Shown here: one piece after another, positions 21,605-32,700 of the stretch | Position numbering within the stretch: position 1 is the first letter of the stretch | How the letters are laid out: every line of letters begins with the position of its first letter | NCBI GenBank assembly: GCA_025345505.1 | Contig: JANVCC010000125.1 | Span: 4,261,441-4,325,440, forward strand | DNA length: 64,000 nt | DNA from: Todiramphus chloris collaris | Taxonomy: Eukaryota; Chordata; Aves; Coraciiformes; Alcedinidae | Direction of reading: 5' to 3' | The notes under the pieces: generated by a model | What the model was told of the DNA's origin: nothing | The model's input: the letters and a program-made list of their open reading frames with translations, nothing else | The model's database searches: none | Made by a program: the position numbers and the translations under genes

Positions 21605-22235
21605 CCCCTGGCTACAAAGACTGGATCTAGTTTCACAGAGAGAGATTCAGAAGCAGAATTTAAAAAAAGAAAGAAAAAAAAAAAAAAAAGTGGGGGGAGA
21701 AGAGAAAGAAAGAAAAGCAGATGAGTGGATTTTAAACAAACATATCTTTCTGAAGAAGACCATCCTCACTCTTCACTGCTGGGAAAGCTACTCTCAACCC
21801 TGGTGTATATTTTTTTTTAAAGGAGAAGACTTGATTGTCTGCTTGGATTTAATGATTTACTGGCTTTTAACTGCGTTTTTCCCCTCTCCTAAGGATTCCT
21901 CAAAAAACGGCTTAATTATTTTCAGCTTTTCTCTTCCACCTGCCTGTCTGCAGAGACACCAAAGGTTCTCCCTTCCTCTCCCTCCCCACCCCCATTTCTT
22001 TTAGGATTTTTTTCCCCCTTTTCTGTTTAATATATACATATATATATATAAGTGTGTATGTATATATATATGTAGAGGCAAGAGTGGAGGGAGTGGAGGG
22101 AGAGAGCTCTGCCATCATTTTGGACTTCACGCACTGCCCAATGTTGGGCTGGTTACCCCTGGATATGTTGCTGGTTTCCATTTGGAATTTGACAAAGGGA
22201 AGAAGGAGGATATAAAACCTGGGGAGCTCTGCAAG
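21605..22235 (+). other. putative first exon (mostly 5' untranslated) of an unidentified gene
   Basis: The segment begins about 25-30 bp after the TATA box and ends at a near-consensus splice donor, CTGCAAG|GTAAGAG, with GT at 22236-22237. It contains A-rich and T-rich stretches and a (TA)n/(TG)n microsatellite at 22027-22072. It carries several short ATG frames and none long, as expected of a long 5' UTR exon. The last ATG (22141) opens a 24-codon frame that closes inside the exon. The coding start of the gene is therefore probably in a later exon, outside what I could recognise. The start coordinate is an estimate, and the gene identity is unknown. Confidence 0.4.
22141..22215 (+). other. 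short upstream ORF in the putative first exon
   Basis: ATG at 22141 followed by 24 codons (beginning MLGWLPLDMLLVSIWN, hydrophobic) and TAA at 22213-22215, 20 nt before the splice donor. The initiation context is weak (C at -3, T at +4). If the exon is transcribed this would act as a uORF. It is not recognised as a known leader peptide. Confidence 0.25.
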
Positions 22236-23774
22236 GTAAGAGGCTCCTGGCCACCCTTCCTTCTTCCTCGGAGGGGAGGGAGAGGGGGGACACGACTTCT
22301 CCGAGCTGAGCAGTGCCTTGAGTGCAGGAGGAGGGGGGGGATGGACATCTGTCTCCAGCCCTAGGGGAAGCAGGGACGGGGGCAGAGGTGGGCACCCACT
22401 CCTCTGCTTTTTGCCCCTGGAAACAGCACCCTGAGGATGTTTTCATCCCCTCTGCTCTGCAGTTTGGACAGACAGAGCATAATCGCTCCCCGCCATGGGA
22501 AGTTTTAACTTTCGTGCATGCGGGTCCTGTGGGCAAACATCAAGAGGCGGTGGAAAATATTGATGTCTGCAGGATGCAGGGGGGGAAATGCATTTGTGTC
22601 CCAGGGAAAGGAGCTGAGGTCGGGGTTGTTCTTGGGGGAGAAGGCAGGCAGGCGAGGGAAGAGGAGCGGGGAATCGCGACGGGAGAGCTGCAGAGCCAGG
22701 CAGGGCTGAACTGCAAAGTGCCACTAAACCGCGGTGCGCTCACAGGCAGCCCTGGGGTCCGGGACTCCTCAGCCTGCAATGTTGGCAAACAAAGTCTCAG
22801 AGGGATAGGCAACTGCCTGCTCCGGGCATGCATCTGCCCCCATCCCAGCTCCCTGCCTTCCTCCTTTTCCTTGGAGAGTTGTGGTTTTTGGTGTTGGGGT
22901 TTTTTGGGTTTTTTTTTTCGGGGGTGGATGGGGGGGTCCCTGCTTGCTTTGCTGCTCATGTGGCACCTTCCCAGGGCTAGAGGCAATGACTGGGGAAGGG
23001 ATGAGCTCCTAATGTCCCCCTCCAAATGCCATTTATCAGCACTTTTCCTTCACACTGTAGGAGAAAATTAGCCTTTAGCCCTTGGAGAGATCTGAGTATG
23101 GCACAGACACACACGACACACGCACACGCTGCTCGTGGAGCCGGGCTCCTGGGGGATGCTGGCACCCAGGAACGGCTTAGCCTTTCTTTGGAGGGGTTGG
23201 AGGGAGAAGGAGTCTCCATCAGGGATGCGTAATTACAAAGCATCTTGTTCTGAATCACCCTGTGTGGGAATGAATCGCAAAATTTGTCTCTCCCTCTTCC
23301 CCCACCGCCCCCTTTCCCTTTCACGGCCTGACATTCGCTGATGGAGGGTGGCTGTTGATGCATCTTCAGGCTTTCGCAGAGAGGTGTTTCAGCCATGGCT
23401 CTGCCAAGGCTGGCAGGAAAAGCAGGGTGGAAGGGAGCAGGTGAAGGTTTCAAAGGGACTTTTCAGCCTGGTTGTGCCCTGGTCCTGGCTGAGAGAAGGC
23501 ATTGGTCCCCAACAACTGAAGGTACGGGCTGCAGATAAACTCAGCAAGGTACCTTCGGTTGTGATTAAGACTCACGTTCCTGATCCTGGCCAAGGAAACA
23601 AGCCCTGCGAATTGGTTGCACAGAGAGGAGGTGGTGGGGAGCATCAAGACAAGGTCAAAGGGATGGAGGGCCAAAAGACATTCCCCCCCCCCCCCCTCTC
23701 CACCCCTGACCACCCCATCCCTTTGGAGCTGGATCTTTTCAGGGCTCAGGCTCAATACAGCTCCAGCACTGGGT
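22236..23774. other. GC-rich sequence after the candidate donor, probable intron
   Basis: GC-rich, G-run-containing sequence following the splice donor. A 249-codon open frame (22322-23071 plus) exists but has no ATG with good context and no domain-like content, and both strands are open. An AC-rich stretch lies at 23103-23130 and a 14-base C run at 23683-23696, just before the sequence gap. Confidence 0.45.
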
Positions 23775-24174
23775 NNNNNNNNNNNNNNNNNNNNNNNNNN
23801 NNNNNNNNNNNNNNNNNNNNNNNNNNNNNNNNNNNNNNNNNNNNNNNNNNNNNNNNNNNNNNNNNNNNNNNNNNNNNNNNNNNNNNNNNNNNNNNNNNNN
23901 NNNNNNNNNNNNNNNNNNNNNNNNNNNNNNNNNNNNNNNNNNNNNNNNNNNNNNNNNNNNNNNNNNNNNNNNNNNNNNNNNNNNNNNNNNNNNNNNNNNN
24001 NNNNNNNNNNNNNNNNNNNNNNNNNNNNNNNNNNNNNNNNNNNNNNNNNNNNNNNNNNNNNNNNNNNNNNNNNNNNNNNNNNNNNNNNNNNNNNNNNNNN
24101 NNNNNNNNNNNNNNNNNNNNNNNNNNNNNNNNNNNNNNNNNNNNNNNNNNNNNNNNNNNNNNNNNNNNNNNNNN
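23775..24174. other. assembly gap (400 N)
   Basis: Exactly 400 undetermined bases. The round number suggests a placeholder gap or an estimated length. It lies in GC-rich sequence 78 bp after a C homopolymer, a common cause of sequencing dropout. Open frames that cross it are meaningless. An exon or promoter could be hidden here. Confidence 0.99.
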
Positions 24175-27100
24175 ATGTTTTATCAGCCCCACTTCTCCCC
24201 CATCTCAGGATCCTTGTGAAAGCAGAGGCTGTTTGGGCTGCAATGGGCGCTCCCTGGGAGCGCAAGCAACGTATGCAGCTCTGCTCGCCCCCATGCCCAG
24301 GCAAAGGGCTGGGGAGCAGCCCCCAGCCCCAAGGGCTTGCTCAGGTGGCTGTGTACGAGCCTTTGCTCCCTACAAGTGGGGAACGGGGTGTGCAAGCTGC
24401 CGGGGGTCATCCCAGAGTATCGTCCGGCAGGGATTGTGCCCCTTCATTGCTTCTGGAGGGGGGGAGATGATGGAGGGGCTTCCTGTGGTGCCTCTGTGGT
24501 TTCAGATGGCTTTTCTTTCCCCTTTTTTCTGGGAAGGAGAGGGGGGAAGCATAGATCCAAATTTGCCTTCCCGTGTAGCTCAAGCGTAGCATGAAGGAAA
24601 TCCCCTGTCATCAATACCTGTTGCAGGATATCAGCTTGGCTCGTTAATTAGCTCCAGCAAACCTGCGCTGGTAAACAAATGAGTCAAAGCTTCTTCTCTG
24701 GGCCCGATCCTGGGCTCGCAGCACGCTGCTTGCCACCTTTCTAGGAGAGGTGCAAAGAGAGAGGAGTATTTTCTTCAAGATGGATGACAGGCTGTCTCTG
24801 TAACTAGCTCGCCTCCTCCCCTTGGAGAAAATTCACATCCCCAAGCGAGCCTTCAAAGGGAAGGGAGCTGGCACCTGGCCTGGAGGTTTGCAGAAGACTG
24901 TCGTTCTCAGTGCCGCAGCACACACCAGAACGGCTGGATGTGGCTGCAGGCAGAGCGCAGGGGTCCCCGGCACATCCCAGCACTCACCACGCAGAGGATG
25001 CTCCCATGTTCTTCTCATGACTCCTTCCCCAAATTCCCTGGGCTCTTTGCTTGCCTGGGGTTTGCAGAAGGTGCTGGGATGAAAGAGGGCTGGGGGGGCG
25101 GATGATTGGGCTTGAGTGAAACTGGACTAAGGTGTAGGTAACTTGCTGATGGAGGTTGATGTCCAGACATATATTTGGGTGGGGTGGGGATTTGGGGCTC
25201 TGAAGTGTGGGAAGAAAGGGGCTGAGGCACAGTTCTCTCAGCTAAGGTAGGGATAGGGATCTCCTCCTCATCTCAGTTGCTTTGAACTACATATCTGCCG
25301 GGGAAAACAGTGTTTCAGTGTCCCATCTGCATTGGAGAGGCGGGGTCCCCTTCTGAGATGCACTCTTTTTCTTTAGATTCACGTGTGGCTCCCTCGTGTC
25401 CTCAATACACAGGGGACCAGCCCTTCAAGTGCCACATCCCCCTGCCAGGGATCTGTGGTAACCCTCATTTCCCCAGGACAGGGCCACCGCAGATGCCATC
25501 TCTCGTCTCTAACATCCTCCAGCATCCCGGTATAAGAGATCCCATGTGCCTTGTAACCCTTCTTAACACTTCTGTTGCCCAAAAGGCAATTCTTCCACAG
25601 CACCACATCACCCACAGCTCAATACTTGTGGCATTTTATTACAACGTAAGAATCCACCAACGGGAAGCCAAACTTCTCTCTTGAAGAGCAATCTGGCAGA
25701 CCAGCCCATGTGCAGAGCATACATCCCTTTCTTTTACATGCACTCTGTGTGATAGTTGGCTTTTTAATATGTTTTGCAGTGTGCTGAGGTTACAAAACAC
25801 AACAGCACATGTTAAAAAAGAAAAGAAAATGAACAGTAAATGAAGTTCCTTCAGAATGTCCATTTGTCATCTCATCTCGGGCTCAGAAATTCCTTGCAGT
25901 GCCTCTTGAAGTGAGGGGTTTGTATTAGTCTGATTATGCTGAGATAATCTGTCATGTTGCTCCAGGAAGCTTCCAGGGGAGGGAAATAGAAAAAAAATTT
26001 AAAAAAAAGGAAAAGAAAGATAATATTTGAAATCAGAGGGCTGCTAGATTGGTGACTCTGTCTCTCAAAGACACACATCGCTGCCCCCTTTATGAAAATT
26101 CAAATTGGTTACTTCTGTCAGAGAAAATGAGAGAAGATTTGCTGATTTTAATTTGTTGGAGAGAAACACCCCCTGCCAATGCTTCAAAAATTAAACTAGG
26201 GATGGCTTTCTACTTGCCTTCTCCTATTCCCTCTGCATTTTTTTACTGAAATATCCCCTCATAAAACATCGATCAAGGAGTGACCGGCTGATGATAAACG
26301 AGCTGTTGAAACTGCAAGATCTGCCGTATCTGGTGTCATCCCTTATTGCTGGGACAAGGGGGATCAGAGCAAGCAGATGGCATCTGGAGGAAGAATGAAC
26401 AGAGACCCTGTAAGGTAGTCTAGGCTTTCTACCAGTTGTGAACTGGTTGGTGATTTGGTGGTAGAAACTGAAAGAGGTGGCTGTAATTGTATGTGGTGGA
26501 CTCTGTGCTAGCCTGACCCACATGTATGATGTAATAAAGAAGGAAAAATCCTCCTTCCAGTGAGTAGCATCGTTTTTAGGGAGGTGGTTTACTCCATGTA
26601 GAGCTGCTGCTTACGGAGTTGATTTGTCCTGAAAGAAGGACAGATATATATTTATCTGCATATATTTAGGACACCATTTTGTGCACCAGTATACATTCTT
26701 GCCAAGCTCTTTTCCTGAGCATCTAGTTTTGGTCAGAGGCAGGCCTTGTGATACCTCCTCCTGTGATTTCAGCACTCCCACCTGCATGCTCACCTTGTCT
26801 CCTGCCTGTTATCAGCCTGGCTTTGCTAGATGGAGATGTTTCCTCAGTTTTTGAGCTCAGCTGGCCTGTAACAAAGTCCTAGCTGTTTGCGAAATGGCTC
26901 TTTTCTTTCTTCCCTCTGCCAGATATTAGGACTATCCCATTCCTGGCAGACCTACCTATTCCATATTCATTGAGAATTAGCACAGTTCTCTCTCTAAATG
27001 CTTTTGGGGTAGGGGTCATCACAATTTCCATGCTAGAATAGATCTGGAGCTGAAACTCTTTGTCTTTCTCCCATCTGTGCTCCTGTCTCCTTGTCAACCC

Positions 27101-29735
27101 CTCAGCTGATCATTTAGGCCTACAGCTCCGTAAGCCACTGAAAGTTTGATCTACTCATCACCAAGCCCTGGGGGGCTGCTTTAAAAGTTGCTGTAGTGCA
27201 GTCCTCTCTAAGGACCGAGGACATTGTAGGGCTGATCTCATCCACTGCCAAACCATGTGTCTCAGGCCAGGGGGTGGGTAACGGTTGATTTAGACATTGG
27301 TCTTCCTGCACTTTGATGCTTTAATCATTAAAAAAAATTTACGGGATTCCTCCATCCTAATGGGACTTTCTGCCAGTCGTTCTAATGGACTTGGTGAAAC
27401 AACACTTACTTTGGGATTCTGAGGTAAAAGGGCACCAGCTATGAATTATTCTTCTTGTGTTTTGACTGTGAAATGCCTGTCCATCTTTAAACATTCCTCC
27501 TAAATCGTATTTTCTTGCCCTTTCTCAAGCCTTGGTTTTTTTGGTGCCGTTCTGCAGAGTCTGGAAGTCTGCAAGTCCCCTGTAGCCACCTTGGGTTCCC
27601 TCTAGGTTAAAGACATCCTTTTTTCAGCACACCTTGTACAACACTTCATCCTGCACAACGGTCCTTTGTATAATCCAGCCCACTTTGATATGCAAGCAGA
27701 TTAAGCCTGTGGTAGGAGCCTGGTTTACACTCCATGTTGTTTAGCAGCAATCTAACAATGGCTATCTTCTCAAAACAAATATCTGCTGGTTCCTGCAAAT
27801 GAAAGTCAATACACCTTCAGAAGGAAATTTGTCCCGATGGGGTCTTTTGTATTGAAAGCCCTGTTGGTAGATTTATTCATTGTACAGGTTCTTTCCCTTA
27901 ACAAGTCAGTTATTCATTGGACATTGCTCGAGGGTGTGTGGAATTTATGGTCATAGTCCTGTAATCAGATATTTTGTTATAGAGGACTTTGCCACCGTGG
28001 GAGGTTTGAATAAATCAGTATGCAGCAAAAATTGATCCTCTCACAATCTATTCTTGGACTCAGCCTCTGTTTTAAGAGTATCTTCCTCCTTCTTGAACCA
28101 TTCTACTAAAGCCTTTGCATGTTTGCGCACTGGCCAGCTCTACCGAAGCTATGAATTAGTGCACGTGCACAGACATAGGCACACACTTATGCGTGTCTTC
28201 TGGGCACGATTTTTGTTCTGACCACGCTTGAGATACACCCTGTTGCCATTTCCCAGACTAGAAAAATAAGAGTTTTTCCTCTATCCCCTGACTTAAGCGT
28301 CTGGAAGTTGGAAAGGACTGCTTGAAAAGGCTTTAATCAAATGCCAGGGAAGAAAGGAAAATCTGATTTTGAGTAGCTGCCCTGATGCCATAAGTACTAA
28401 AGAGCCTGGCCTGCTAATCTCCACTTCTCAGATGTTGTTCTACAATCTGATCGGTCCTGTTGAGTTGAAACAAGGGTTAATTGCTGACAAAATGCTGCTC
28501 ACCTTTGTGCGTACAAAGAAAGGAGCATGGGTGAGCACCTTGCTTTTTGGAGCTTAGTGCAAGGTCACCATAAGCAGGCAATGGTAAGGGAATCTGGCTC
28601 TTGTTTGTGCCCCAGGAATAGCTCTCTGTGAAGGTGAAGCTACAGCAGAGCCCATGATTTTTATGGCAGAAATCGGGGATGGGAGGAAAGAAAAATCTCT
28701 GTAACCTCGCAGCCTGTACAGCTGCTGTCTTTTGGTTGTTGTTGGTGTTGAATGTGTAAATTGCAGTGAACCTCTTCCCTGTGAGCAGAGCTGAACTTTC
28801 TTGGCACTTAGGCTTAGGAGGGGTCTTGGCAGTGATATGGTTACTCAATGGTGTGACACACTGTTCGTCTTGCTTGTTCCCCGAGGCACAGCATCTTCCT
28901 AGGGAAACTCTGATGGCTCTAAGGGTAGATTTTGATTTAGGAAGTACGTGTGACAAAGGACATTTAGTGCCTGGTCAGCTCTGGTGAATGCAACCAGCCT
29001 GAAACAGTGTAAGACGTTGTGATAGGACCACGTGGATTATGTCCATAGAGCATGTGAGTAGACAAACACATGGGTGCTTATGGGAGAGGAGGCCAGTGGG
29101 TCTCTGAGCCACCCACATCTCAGTTGAGGCAGCAGATGTGACACAGCACTGCCCTCCAATCACTCACTTTAGCACTTACGTGTCATTCATGAGGGCAAGT
29201 GAAGGAACAAATAAATAGCGAATGCACATTTGCAGCATATCCTCAATGCTTAAAAAAATTAACATAAACGAAGTTAAATACTGTCTGTCCTGTGTGACTT
29301 GCTGGCTCCTGCCAGCTTGGGGTTTTTAGATATGTTAATAGGGATAGCAATGCTGTTGGGACTTCCAGAACCTCCAGATGGAGATGATTCTGCTACCAGC
29401 AGGAGAGATGGTGACAGTCAGAAGCACAGCAAGGCTGGAAGGGCAAGGGGGAAGCCAAGAGAGATCCCAGCAAAATGCCAGTTAGATGGGGGATCCAGTT
29501 AAGTTAGGATGCGTGGAAATATCAGGAAGGCATTTGCTGTGAGCTTGAGGATGTAGATGATGCTTGTAGATGTACCCAAGGCATCCCTCAGGGTCTAGAC
29601 AACTGCCTGCCTGTCTGTGAACACTGCCTGCAGGCATGGTAATGCCACTGAAAGGGGAGGTTTTGGTAGCAAGCCCCCAGATGGGGTAATCTCATCTCAG
29701 AGGATGACCCTCTACCAAGACCAAGGAAGATGATG
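24175..29735. other. probable intronic or intergenic sequence, no exon recognised
   Basis: Unique sequence with decreasing GC from left to right. No recognised coding exon, RNA gene or repeat. Short motif-rich stretches at 24600-24690 and 26050-26400 look like possible regulatory sequence. Confidence 0.45.
24600..24690. promoter_or_regulatory. candidate element with homeodomain and forkhead motifs
   Basis: GTTAATTAG at 24643-24651 (palindromic homeodomain-type core) and GTAAACA at 24671-24677 (forkhead consensus) lie 20 bp apart in otherwise GC-balanced unique sequence. Either motif alone is common. The pair is a weak hint of an enhancer in the putative first intron. Confidence 0.2.
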
Positions 29736-29799
29736 GGGTGAGTTGGAAGAGGTGGTTTCCAGAGGTCCCTTCCAACCTCAGGCATCTGTGATTTTGTGA
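29736..29799 (+). mobile_element. degenerate CR1 LINE tail, plus strand
   Basis: About 65 bp resembling the extreme 3' end of CR1: GAGTTGGAAGAGGTGG, then CAGAGGTCCCTTCCAACCTC, then a decayed TCTGTGATTTTGTGA tail. Upstream sequence is not clearly CR1. Confidence 0.65.
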
Positions 29800-32700
29800 A
29801 GATGGGACATGAGTGCTGCAGACTTTGATGCCCTCAGTGGACAAAGGTGCCCTCAGAAGCTGCTCTTTGGCCTGTATACAGTAAGAAGAAGGCCTGCAGG
29901 GTATTTAAAGGTGTCATTTGGTCTTTGTATCTCAGAAGGAAGGAAATCTGATGGGGACTGAGGTCTAAGGTGTGAAATCTACAGGTGCAGAGGTATTTTG
30001 AGGGAGAGCAAAACCTTTTGTTCCTGCGTGAGACACCCTTACTGCCCCTCAAGAAGCAGAGGCTGTCTGTGCCCTTTGTTGAGACAAAACCCTGGTTCGA
30101 TGCTTTTTTTGTCTTAATCCCACTTCTCTAGACAAGGGTCATCTTATTAAATTCTTACTCCTTCGTGTCTCTGGAGCCTTACACCGAGTTTTTGGCTGGG
30201 CTGTGACCAGTGGCAATGCTACAGCATCTTTCATCAGAAATGTGCACACATGCTGCCTTAATATATGATGCTTGGCTTCTACTTTCATCACTGATGCCTT
30301 ACGAATAACTTCCTCTGTTGTCCTGGAAAAGCTGAGCATTCTGGCTTGTTCTGCAGTTGAGGGGAGGTTTATGAGATGTAGAAAGTGGGGATCCTCCACC
30401 AGAACACCTTCTTGGTTCTGTGGGGCTGATGGGTCCCTTCCTTGCTTGGTCTGGCTTTTGAATTCTGTTTAGTAGCAAAGTTCCTCACAAAAGGACCTCT
30501 AAGACCATCGTAGAGTGCTCATGGAGATATCACCTGAGTACCAACAGCATCAGATACGATGTGGGATGTAATGCTGGGGACAAGAAAGATAGCTGGCAAA
30601 GCTGGCTGTGCTTCCCACCAGCTCCCAGCACATGCAAGGTCTGTTTCTTGGCTTGGAGCTCATCTTTAAAGGTTCAGAGAACTGAAACACCTTTCTCTTC
30701 CATACCTTGAATAGGTCTCAAATGTGTTTACAAAGGAACTCACCAGGATGGTTTCTGTTTTGTGTGGTGAGGAGAATGTGGGACAAAGCAATGATTTTTC
30801 TCACCTCCCTTCCCTTTCCCAAAAGGGTCTAAGTAGGACACGACTCTTCCCATCCCTGGAGCTGGGTCACCAGGCTCTGCTTGTGTGCAGATGACAGCAA
30901 TGGGGAGTGATAGAAAAGCTGGTCCTAAATACAAATACCATGAACAACTCAACACATTGGATGCCCCACAGCAGACGTGGCTGCCTTTCACGCGGACTGA
31001 AAAGACTTCCTGTAACTTCTTGGACTCACAATGCAGTTTATGAGCCGCAAGGTGCACAGCATGCCGGAGCGATGTGGTTATTAAAGCCCCAGCCTCCCAC
31101 CCCAAATTACAACCCAAATGCTGTGTTTGTTTCCCACTTAATGCTGGCCCTCCGAGGCTCTCGTGTAGTGCTAAGCCCTTTTGAAGTCGCTGTTGATTAC
31201 AGAGCAGACAGCGTAATCTCCCCGTGGAAGTTATTTGTAGCTAGGGAAGAGGTGGGGCGTGGGGGGAGAAATCAACAACTCTAATGCAAACGCCAGAAAC
31301 GGGGTGAAGAATTGATGATACTCAGCCATACTTTCCACTCAGTGTCCCGTCCTGCCACTCAGATGTCCTTTTCTGAAAGCTTCAGTCTGATTGCTACAAT
31401 TCCTTAGATGGTCAGAGAAGGAGCAATTGGGAGGGGGGGGTTTAGCTGTGCAAATTGGCTTCTAGTCTAGAAGGTGACTTCGGTCGTGTAATAGTTCTGT
31501 CCAGCTGCCAAACCCTCATCAAATCCTGGCAGCTGGGGCTCTGCCTATACCCTTATTTTCTCTGTTCTTGTGGCAACTAGCCTGGCTGTTTCCTGGGTCG
31601 TCAATAAAGCAAATCGTTTAAAGTCATTGTGCTTTATTCCTTCCCAAGTCATTCCCCGATACTGTCTGCTGCCTCTGAGCTTTTCTTGATGAGCTTTTTT
31701 AGGCTTGCATCACTTGAACACCATGGGTTGTACAACACCGAATATGAGCATGCCCAACGTAGAGCTCCTGAGTGTAGAGGCAGCTGGTAGGTCTATAGCT
31801 TGAATGAGGTTGAAAGTGAGCCATTGGCAGAGATGAGGTCTACATCAGGTGGTCTTGGGGTCTTGCTTCATCTCCAACTCAGCTTTATTGCTTTGTGAAA
31901 CATATGGAGAGCTGGATTGCCACCTCTGGATTATGAGTTTCTTTGCACCCTTTCCTAAGTACTCTCAGCCTCAGGAAAATTTGGATTGGGGGTTCATGAG
32001 GTTAAGGATGTTGGTCCTTTTTGCTACAGTGGGGTCAGAACCTAAGTTGGTGCTTTCTGGTATTACTGTGGCAGAAATAAAGAGGGTGGGACAGCTCTAG
32101 GCTGACAAAAAGCTGGCATGCAAGCAGCTGGATTTCCTTTGTGAAAATCTAACTGCAGTTTCAAACCTTGAAGCTGGTGGGGTTTTTCTTTCTTTCTTTT
32201 TCTGGAGACAAGGACTCTTGCCGGTGAGTCTTATTTTCCAGATGTCCTTGACTTTATCTGTTGCAGGTCCTGGATGGCTGCAGTATTTGGCTTTTGCAAA
32301 ATATTAGCCATAAATAGCTTTGAAGTGGTAACAGCACAAAGCCTGGAATTTTTGCACTGGTGTGATAGGCAGGCAGTACGGGGAGGTGGAGGATATCTGC
32401 TCAGACCAACCCAGTGCACTAGCTTCTGATGCTGTCTCTCTTGTTTCCCTTCATTTCACAGCATCCCTAGCAGAGACTCCAAAATTGTTTGAGACTCAGT
32501 AAAGCAGTAACTACTCTTCCCCTTGAAGAGGAAAAGCTCTAGCATTGATTAATATTCAAGGTGAGAGAATAGTGGGGAAGCCTGGGTCAATACGATACTG
32601 TTGTTGGCACCATGGTGGCTAGCAGAGGCTCTGGGTGAGGCTAAGTATTGTTGTGCTCTCTCAAATCAACTTATTTAAGGTCTTTTTCCTTCTTATTCCA

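Noticed and set aside
22322-23071. 249-codon plus-strand open frame
   Set aside because: It lies in GC-rich, stop-poor sequence just after the candidate splice donor. The opposite strand is also open and no family is recognisable.
23348-24589. Long open frames on both strands spanning 23.3-24.6 kb
   Set aside because: They are open only because they cross 400 N. The flanking translated parts show no protein features.
24881-25072. Two similar GGTTTGCAGAAG strings about 170 bp apart
   Set aside because: Too short and imperfect to distinguish from chance.
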